Of a stretch of 5,237 nt of DNA, positions 1-4,148 are shown one piece after another. Position 1 is the stretch's first letter, and every line of letters starts with the position of its first letter. The position numbers and the translations under genes are program-made. Under the pieces are notes generated by a model, which was not told the origin of the DNA, ran no database searches, and saw only the letters and a program-made list of their open reading frames with translations. Location: positions 1 to 5,237 of the forward strand of contig JAGSPR010000446.1 in NCBI GenBank assembly GCA_018262455.1. The letters run 5' to 3'. Source of the stretch: Deltaproteobacteria bacterium. GTDB lineage: Bacteria; Myxococcota; Polyangia; Haliangiales; Haliangiaceae.

Positions 1-1
1 C

Positions 2-301
2 CCGGCGACCGAGACCGTCTACCTGCGCGCTCCGCAGTGCGACTCGCTCTACGGCATGGTGCACCGGTCGACCGCGACCGCGACCGGCCAGCACATGCGA
101 ACCCTGCTCGACACGGCGATCGCCAACGGCAAGCTGCTCGCGACCCATGCTGCGCTCGTCACCAAGGTGCGCGGCGAGGTCGCCGTCGATCCACACGGCC
201 CCGGGCTGACGGAGTTCGACGACGCCAACACGTGGCTCGACGACGTGATCGCCGGCCAGGAGACCGAGGTCCGCGCGCTGCTCACCGAGCTCGGGCTGTA
301 G
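2..301 (+). CDS. 3' end of a hypothetical protein (5' truncated)
   Basis: An open frame enters from the left edge and stops at TAG 299-301, giving the last 99 residues of a protein whose start lies outside the window. An ATG at 56 is in frame, but the codons before it (PATETVYLRAPQCDSLYG) read as normal coding sequence and no ribosome binding site precedes it, so I treat the gene as continuing from upstream. The visible part has one cysteine (residue 13) and looks mostly helical, with an Ala/Leu-rich centre (around TLLDTAIANGKLLATHAALV) and an acidic amphipathic end (DDVIAGQETEVRALLTELGL). A Thr/Ala run is encoded by a short GACCGC repeat near 68-85. I do not recognise a family and see no catalytic motif. 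The next gene starts 178 bases downstream. I am fairly sure it is coding and cannot say what it does. Confidence 0.65.
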   Translation, partial: PATETVYLRAPQCDSLYGMVHRSTATATGQHMRTLLDTAIANGKLLATHAALVTKVRGEVAVDPHGPGLTEFDDANTWLDDVIAGQETEVRALLTELGL

Positions 302-465
302 TCGGCGACGCCGCCCGCTTCAGCGCGTAGGGCACGTACGACCCGACCGTCGCGATCGCAGTTGCCGTGCTTTCCTTGCATGAGCTCTGCCGTGGTCTGC
401 AAAGCCTGCGCGCGACGACGTGCGGTCGCGGACCAGGCGCGTCGTCGAGCGTGCGCGACGCTTGC

Positions 466-469
466 AGGA
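466..469 (+). promoter_or_regulatory. Shine-Dalgarno-like AGGA for the lipoprotein at 480
   Basis: AGGA lies 10 bases before the ATG at 480. The same frame also has an ATG at 420, but that would put about 20 arginine-rich residues ahead of the lipoprotein signal sequence. The position of this site and of the signal sequence both favour 480. Confidence 0.45.
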
Positions 470-479
470 CCTTCGCGGC

Positions 480-998
480 ATGAGAACCCTCGATCTCCTC
501 GCCTGTCTCGTCCTGTCCGTCGCGTGCTCGAGCAAGAAGGACTCGCCCGGCGGTGGCGGCCCGACGCCGAACCCCGTGCCCGGTGCGCCCGCGGCCACCG
601 GGGCGAAGGGCAAGCTCGACTGCGACCGGGTGCTGTCGAAGGACCTGCGCGCCAAGTACTTCGCGAGCGCGACGATCACGAACAACCCGCAGCCGATCGC
701 GGAGGCCGCCGAGTGCCAGATCAAGATCGGCGAGGAGGACGCAGATGTCACGGTCACCTGCCACGCCAACATGGCGGCCGCGATGGACATGTCGATCGAG
801 AACCTCAAGAAGAGCCTGGGAGCGAAGGACCTGCCCGGGGTCGGCAAGGGTGCCGTGACGGTCGACATCGGCGCGGGCGCCGTCCACGTCACGGCGTGGG
901 ACGACGACTCGAACTGCTCGATCAGCGCCGTGGTACCGAAGCCGATCGATCCGACTGCCTACTCGAAGGACCTGCTCGCATCGCTGCCGCCGAGGTGA
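480..998 (+). CDS. Small cysteine-rich lipoprotein, DUF3558/PknH-sensor-like (tentative)
   Basis: The product has 172 residues and is a predicted exported lipoprotein. The N-terminus MRTLDLLACLVLSVAC resembles a type II signal peptide with Cys16 as the lipidated residue. The lipobox (S-V-A-C) is not ideal, and Asp5 in the hydrophobic stretch is odd. Residues 17-45 form a Ser/Gly/Pro/Ala linker. The folded part (about 46-170) has four cysteines at 48, 79, 94 and 146, enough for two disulfides. Its pattern is a helix after the first Cys, paired strands around the second and third, then a 'GVGKGAV' turn followed by strands containing the last Cys. That order resembles the DUF3558 and PknH extracellular-sensor group of lipoproteins, which are known mostly from actinobacteria. 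This is pattern recognition, and I have no alignment. The start at 480 is chosen over 420 because it begins at the signal peptide. The gene is flanked by gaps of 178 and 190 bases, so it is probably its own transcription unit. The function is unknown; a ligand-binding or sensing role would be a guess. Confidence 0.8.
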   Translation: MRTLDLLACLVLSVACSSKKDSPGGGGPTPNPVPGAPAATGAKGKLDCDRVLSKDLRAKYFASATITNNPQPIAEAAECQIKIGEEDADVTVTCHANMAAAMDMSIENLKKSLGAKDLPGVGKGAVTVDIGAGAVHVTAWDDDSNCSISAVVPKPIDPTAYSKDLLASLPPR

Positions 999-1118
999 TC
1001 ACGGCGTCGGTCGCGCGCGCGGCACGCGGATGCGCGTCGAGTGCATGGGCTCGCTGGCGCTGACAGTGGAGACTCTCCCCCACGGCCAGGTCGAGATCGC
1101 GACCGCGAGTCCGCGCTG

Positions 1119-1148
1119 TTGAACACCAACTCACGATTGCTGCACAAG
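1119..1148 (+). promoter_or_regulatory. Possible sigma-70-like promoter before the lysozyme operon
   Basis: The gap between 998 and 1189 is GC-rich except for an AT-richer patch at about 1117-1150. In it TTGAAC (1119-1124) is a fair -35 match, but the best -10 at the right distance, CACAAG (1143-1148, 18-base spacer), is poor. It is placed correctly, about 40 bases before the start codon at 1189. I see no operator and no clear terminator for the upstream gene in this gap. The evidence is weak. Confidence 0.2.
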
Positions 1149-1178
1149 TTGGACGTGGCACACCGGGTGCTTTGCGCC

Positions 1179-1183
1179 GAGGT
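1179..1183 (+). promoter_or_regulatory. Strong ribosome binding site GAGGT for the lysozyme lipoprotein
   Basis: GAGGT ends 5 bases before the ATG at 1189. It is the clearest Shine-Dalgarno sequence in the window. It supports 1189 as the start and marks this gene as the likely first gene of the packed cluster. Confidence 0.6.
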
Positions 1184-1188
1184 CACCT

Positions 1189-2052
1189 ATGCCGACGAAG
1201 ATCCTGGTGTTAGTGGCTACTCTGGTTGCCGGTTGCATCGTCGGCGAGGACGAGCTGCAGGTCGGCGACACCTCCGGCAACGAGAACGAGCTGGCGGTGA
1301 ACGAGATCGTCAACACGGGGGAGGTGCTGCGGGTGACGGCTTCGAGCTTGAACCTGCGCAGCAGCGGCAGCACGAGCGCCACCGTCATCGACTCGCTCCC
1401 CAGCGGCACGCAGGTGACCTGCGCCGAGACGAGCGGGGTCACCGGCTGGGTGAACGTCACGACCGCGAGCGGTGACACGGGCTGGGTGTTTGGCCGCTAT
1501 CTCGTTCGAGCCGACGCCGGCGGGGGCGGGGGCGGGGGCGGAGGCGGAGGCGGAGGCGGGGCCAGCGGCGACACCTGCGCGCCATCGCGGTCCGCGGGCG
1601 TCGTCGGCTCTTACCAGAAGGCGCTCCACGACGCGATCGCGTACGCCGAGGGCACGCGTGGCCATTCGAAGGACGGCTACGACGTGATGTTCTCGTTCAG
1701 GCTCGCGAGTAGCTGCGTGGCCCACCCCAACCAGTGCATCGCGTTCGGCAGCACGTGCTCGACCGCGGCGGGCCGGTACCAGTTCCTCAAGGGGACGTGG
1801 AGCTCGGTGGCGCAGGCACGCAACCTGGGCACGTTCGAGCCCGAGAACCAGGAGCGCGGCGCGGCGTATTTGATCTCGACGACCCGGCGGGTGTCGGTGC
1901 CCCAGGATCGCCCGATGACCGCGACCGAGTTCTCGAACGCGATGTCGAAGCTGTCGTACGAATGGGCGTCGCTGCCGCCGGGACGCTACGGTCAGCCGAA
2001 CAAGTCGATGACGCAGATGCGGTCGACGTACTGCGCCGTCGCTGGGTGCTAA
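1189..2052 (+). CDS. Lipoprotein with SH3b domain and lambda-type lysozyme (GH104 lytic transglycosylase) domain
   Basis: The product has 287 residues and is predicted to cut the glycan strands of peptidoglycan from a membrane-anchored position. A type II signal peptide ends in a good lipobox, L-V-A-G-Cys16. A bacterial SH3 domain follows at about 45-107 (LNLRSSGS, a GWVNV strand and a GWVFGRYL end). Residues 111-124 are 14 glycines in a row. The C-terminal domain (about 140-287) follows the phage lambda endolysin R in order: AYAEGT with the probable catalytic Glu154 (lambda Glu19 in WSEGT), GYDV, an HP pair, TAAGRYQFL, W204, FEPENQERGA, and YEWASLPPGRYGQ near the end. Lambda R is known to be a lytic transglycosylase that forms 1,6-anhydro-muropeptides, and the same reaction is expected here. 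Seven cysteines besides Cys16 (78, 130, 176, 183, 190, 282, 287) suggest disulfides added for life outside the cytoplasm. The residue after Cys16 is Ile, not Asp, so by the E. coli rule it would go to the outer membrane. The next gene starts about 26 bases after the stop. The fold assignment is firm; the role (wall remodelling or attack on other bacteria) is inferred. Confidence 0.92.
   Translation: MPTKILVLVATLVAGCIVGEDELQVGDTSGNENELAVNEIVNTGEVLRVTASSLNLRSSGSTSATVIDSLPSGTQVTCAETSGVTGWVNVTTASGDTGWVFGRYLVRADAGGGGGGGGGGGGGGASGDTCAPSRSAGVVGSYQKALHDAIAYAEGTRGHSKDGYDVMFSFRLASSCVAHPNQCIAFGSTCSTAAGRYQFLKGTWSSVAQARNLGTFEPENQERGAAYLISTTRRVSVPQDRPMTATEFSNAMSKLSYEWASLPPGRYGQPNKSMTQMRSTYCAVAGC
1519..1560 (+). 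repeat. Seven tandem hexamers encoding a Gly14 linker
   Basis: Three GGCGGG units (1519-1536), three GGCGGA units (1537-1554) and one more GGCGGG (1555-1560) follow each other without interruption. They encode glycines 111-124, between the SH3b and lysozyme domains. Gain or loss of whole units would change linker length and keep the frame. The coding strand has several runs of four or five G, so a G-quadruplex is possible. Two unit types in separate blocks suggest stepwise expansion by slippage. Confidence 0.9.
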
Positions 2053-2078
2053 CCGTGGAGGGCGTCGCGAACCACGTG

Positions 2079-2873
2079 ATGCGGCGACGTCGGCTGGGCG
2101 TCGTCGTCGGGCTCGTCGGGGTCGGTGGGCTCGCGATCTGGCTCGCGATCTCCGTACGCGGGATCCCGCCGACGCGGTCGGTCGTGCCGGAGTCCGTGGC
2201 GGCCTCGCCGGCTCCGGCGACCCGGTCCGACGCCGAGCGTCGTGGTCCTGAGGCCCTCGCGCGCCCGAGCGCTGCCGCCTCGTCGATCGAGGACGTCCTC
2301 CGCGCGCGCGCCGACCCGACCGCGGCGGGGATCGAGGTGCTGGTGGCGGGCCTCGATGCCGACGACGCCGTCGTGGTGGCCGAGGCCGCCAACGGTCTGG
2401 TCGCGCGCGGCGCGGTCTCGGCGCTGGCGGACCTGGTCGCGTACGACGTGCTCGGCCGCCCGTGGGCCGCGCCGAGCATCATCGATGCACTGGGCCGGCT
2501 CGGTGCCGTCGCCGGGCGCGAGCAGCGCGCCGACGTGACCGAGCGCCTGCTCTCGCTCATGGAGGAGGAGAAGCGCCGCGGCGCGCGCGAGAGCCAGGGC
2601 AACTTGTTGCAGATCTACGAGGCGCTCGGCCAGACCGGCGACCCGCAGGCCGTGCCGCCGCTCGAGCGCGAGCTCGTCGATCCGACCGTGGGCACGGCGC
2701 CGCGGGTCGTGGTCGTCCAGGCGCTGGTCGCGCTGCGCGCGCAGCGGAGCCGTGGCGTGCTCGAACGGCTGCGCGACCAGCTCGCCACGTCCGCGGAGGG
2801 CGTGGGGTTCGAAGCCGAGCTGCGGCGCGACCTGCTGGCCGCGATCCGCGACGCCCTGGTGCAGCTGTCGTGA
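2079..2873 (+). CDS. Membrane-anchored HEAT-like repeat protein
   Basis: The product has 264 residues from ATG 2079. Residues 2-5 are four arginines followed by one hydrophobic helix (about 6-26), so the protein is probably a signal-anchor with its C-terminal part outside the cytoplasm. A Pro/Ala/Ser-rich linker (about 29-68) leads to alpha-helical repeats from about 70 to the end. These look like HEAT-type units: AGIEVLVAGLDADDAVVVAE / NGLVARGAVSALADLV, PSIIDALGRLGAV / VTERLLSLMEEEKRRG, LLQIYEALGQTGDPQAVPPL, and VVVVQALVALRAQRSRGVLE. The 'LGQTGDPQAVPPLE' turn is typical of HEAT/PBS-lyase-like repeats. HEAT domains usually bind other proteins; no catalytic residues are seen. The start is uncertain: GTG at 2055 or 2076 is in frame, and the purine-rich GGAGGG at 2057-2062 is rather far from 2079. 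The TGA stop overlaps the GTG start of the protease by four bases, which implies translational coupling. It could be a scaffold, a partner of the protease or an inhibitor of a neighbour; nothing in the sequence decides between these. Confidence 0.82.
   Translation: MRRRRLGVVVGLVGVGGLAIWLAISVRGIPPTRSVVPESVAASPAPATRSDAERRGPEALARPSAAASSIEDVLRARADPTAAGIEVLVAGLDADDAVVVAEAANGLVARGAVSALADLVAYDVLGRPWAAPSIIDALGRLGAVAGREQRADVTERLLSLMEEEKRRGARESQGNLLQIYEALGQTGDPQAVPPLERELVDPTVGTAPRVVVVQALVALRAQRSRGVLERLRDQLATSAEGVGFEAELRRDLLAAIRDALVQLS
2128..2151 (+). repeat. Perfect 12-bp tandem duplication within the membrane helix
   Basis: GGCTCGCGATCT occurs twice in direct succession (2128-2139 and 2140-2151). It encodes the overlapping LAI-W-LAI-S part of the transmembrane segment of the HEAT-like protein. 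It is in frame and adds four hydrophobic residues, so it probably arose by a local duplication that the helix tolerates. Confidence 0.85.
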
Positions 2874-4108
2874 CGACGCGCGCCGGCTCGTCCGTTCGGT
2901 GGGGCGCGCTCGCCGTGATGTGCGCGGTCGGGTTCGCGGCGCACGACGTCGCCGCGATGCCGACGGTGTCGACCACGCCAACCGTCCGCGGGTGGGTCGA
3001 GGCGACCACGTCGCGCTGGGACGCGAGCGGCGAGGTGATCGTGACCGACGTGGTCGTGCGCGCGGCCGACGGCCAGCGGGTCACGATCACCGAGCACGGC
3101 GGCAGCGTGGACGGAATCGGAATGTCGGTGTCGCATCGTGATCCGAACCTGGTGGCGGGCGACGAGGTCGAGCTCGTCGCGGGGCGTCAGGGCGTGCGCG
3201 CGCGGCGGGCCTCGGTTCGCAGCGGCGTCGCCGCCGCGCCGGGCCCCGCGTCGGTCGCCGGCGACGGAGTCGCGCGGTACGGGCTCCAGCGGACCTCGCG
3301 CAGCGGTCGCCCGCTGTACCACCCGAGCGGCTCCCTGCGCTTCGTCTACGACGCGCGCGGGACGGCGCGGATCGAGGGTGAGCGCGAGTGGGCCGCGTTC
3401 GACGAGGCGTTCACCGCGTGGGAGGTCGCGTCAGCGAAGCAGGCCAGCGGCAGCGTGCACTTCCTCCGCGAGCGCGTGCCCGACGCGCCGGACGGCCACG
3501 ACGGCATCAACACGATCCGGTTCCGTGACGACACGTGGTGCCGGCCCGCGACCGGCACCGCGCCGCCGGTCTGCCACTCGCCGGAGGCGGTCGCGGTGAC
3601 CCGCACGCTGTACGTTGACGATCCGGCCTCGCCGCGCGACGGCGAGATTCTCGAGGTCGATATCGAGGTGAACAGCGTCGACTTCGCCCTCGCGGTCGAC
3701 GGCCGCCCCGCGGCGATCGATCTCGCGAGCGCCGCCGCGCACGAGATCGGCCACGCGCTCGGCCTCGAGCACAACTGCGGTATCGAGGACGGCGCGTGGC
3801 CTACGGATCAGAGCGAAGCACGTGTCCCCAACTGCGAGAGCGCCGATCGCGAGCTGCTCGAAGCGACGATGTACTTCCAGGTCCAGCCCGGGACGGTGAC
3901 GATGCGGTCACCCGAGGCAAGCGACCTCGCCGGGCTGTGCACCGTCGTCGAGGGCGCGTGCGTGCCCGACGTAACGGGCGGCTGCTCGGCCGGCGCCGAC
4001 GCGGGCGGGCGATCGTCGATCGGCAGCATCCTCGTGGGGCTGCTCGTCGGGGCCGTGATGCGGCGCCGGCGGCGCGATCGTTCGCCGACGGGAACCGCGA
4101 TCGCATAG
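2870..4108 (+). CDS. Secreted matrixin-type zinc metalloprotease with MYXO-CTERM anchor
   Basis: The product has 412 residues from GTG 2870 and is predicted to cut proteins outside the cell or at its surface. A signal peptide covers about 1-29 with likely cleavage after VAA. Residues about 37-105 form a beta-rich domain containing 'GGSVDGIGM' and 'LVAGDEVELVAG', a module I associate with myxobacterial secreted proteins. The metalloprotease domain spans about 155-362. It holds the full zinc motif HEIGHALGLEH (His291, Glu292, His295, His301, with Gly298), a preceding 'DIEVN' strand typical of matrixins, and a probable Met-turn at Met334 (ATMYF), followed by SPEASDLAGLC. The 33 residues between the third His and the Met are longer than in animal MMPs and contain Cys303 and Cys322. 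The tail has Gly371-Cys372, a spacer, a hydrophobic helix (about 384-397) and five arginines (398-402), the MYXO-CTERM sorting layout processed by myxosortase. No separate propeptide with a cysteine switch is obvious. The start is set by the GTGA overlap with the upstream stop and by the signal peptide; the frame is open much further upstream, but that part only shadows the HEAT gene. Confidence 0.92.
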   Translation: MTTRAGSSVRWGALAVMCAVGFAAHDVAAMPTVSTTPTVRGWVEATTSRWDASGEVIVTDVVVRAADGQRVTITEHGGSVDGIGMSVSHRDPNLVAGDEVELVAGRQGVRARRASVRSGVAAAPGPASVAGDGVARYGLQRTSRSGRPLYHPSGSLRFVYDARGTARIEGEREWAAFDEAFTAWEVASAKQASGSVHFLRERVPDAPDGHDGINTIRFRDDTWCRPATGTAPPVCHSPEAVAVTRTLYVDDPASPRDGEILEVDIEVNSVDFALAVDGRPAAIDLASAAAHEIGHALGLEHNCGIEDGAWPTDQSEARVPNCESADRELLEATMYFQVQPGTVTMRSPEASDLAGLCTVVEGACVPDVTGGCSAGADAGGRSSIGSILVGLLVGAVMRRRRRDRSPTGTAIA

Positions 4109-4123
4109 TCGATGCTGCTTCGG

Positions 4124-4148
4124 CTCGACGTGTGACAAACTCGTCGAG
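4124..4148 (+). other. Inverted repeat at the L,D-transpeptidase start
   Basis: CTCGACG (4124-4130) and CGTCGAG (4142-4148) are perfect 7-bp complements around an 11-base loop. The right arm ends on the G of the GTG start codon. Inside it, ACTCG-T-CGAGT (4139-4149) is a smaller overlapping palindrome, and ACTCGTC is repeated directly at 4139-4145 and 4151-4157. No T-run follows, so it is not a classical terminator. In RNA it could hide the start codon, and in DNA it could be an operator. GC-rich sequence produces such repeats by chance, so confidence is low. Confidence 0.35.

Noticed and set aside
68..85. Short GACCGC repeat in the first gene
   Set aside because: Only about three units inside a Thr/Ala stretch; it looks like ordinary codon bias in GC-rich coding DNA.
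420..479. Start of the small lipoprotein at ATG 420
   Set aside because: It would place about 20 arginine-rich residues before the lipoprotein signal peptide, and an AGGA sits at a suitable distance from ATG 480.
1024..1037. Small hairpin ACGCG-GATG-CGCGT as a terminator after the lipoprotein gene
   Set aside because: The stem is only 5 bp, has no following T-run, and such stems are common by chance at this GC content.
1189..2052. Prophage remnant, suggested by the lambda-type lysozyme
   Set aside because: No holin, spanin, structural or integrase gene is nearby, and the protein carries a lipoprotein signal and SH3b domain among other envelope genes.
1734..2078. N-terminal extension of the HEAT-like protein back to ATG 1734
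   Set aside because: It overlaps the conserved lysozyme domain in a different frame. The membrane anchor begins at 2079.
2462..2869. N-terminal extension of the metalloprotease back to ATG 2462
   Set aside because: This part overlaps the HEAT-like gene in another frame and is Arg/Ala-rich nonsense. A signal peptide begins right after GTG 2870.
2049..2981. A 310-codon open frame on the - strand opposite the HEAT-like gene
   Set aside because: It is very arginine-rich with no recognisable motif. The + strand frame has a membrane anchor, helical repeats and a coupled stop/start.
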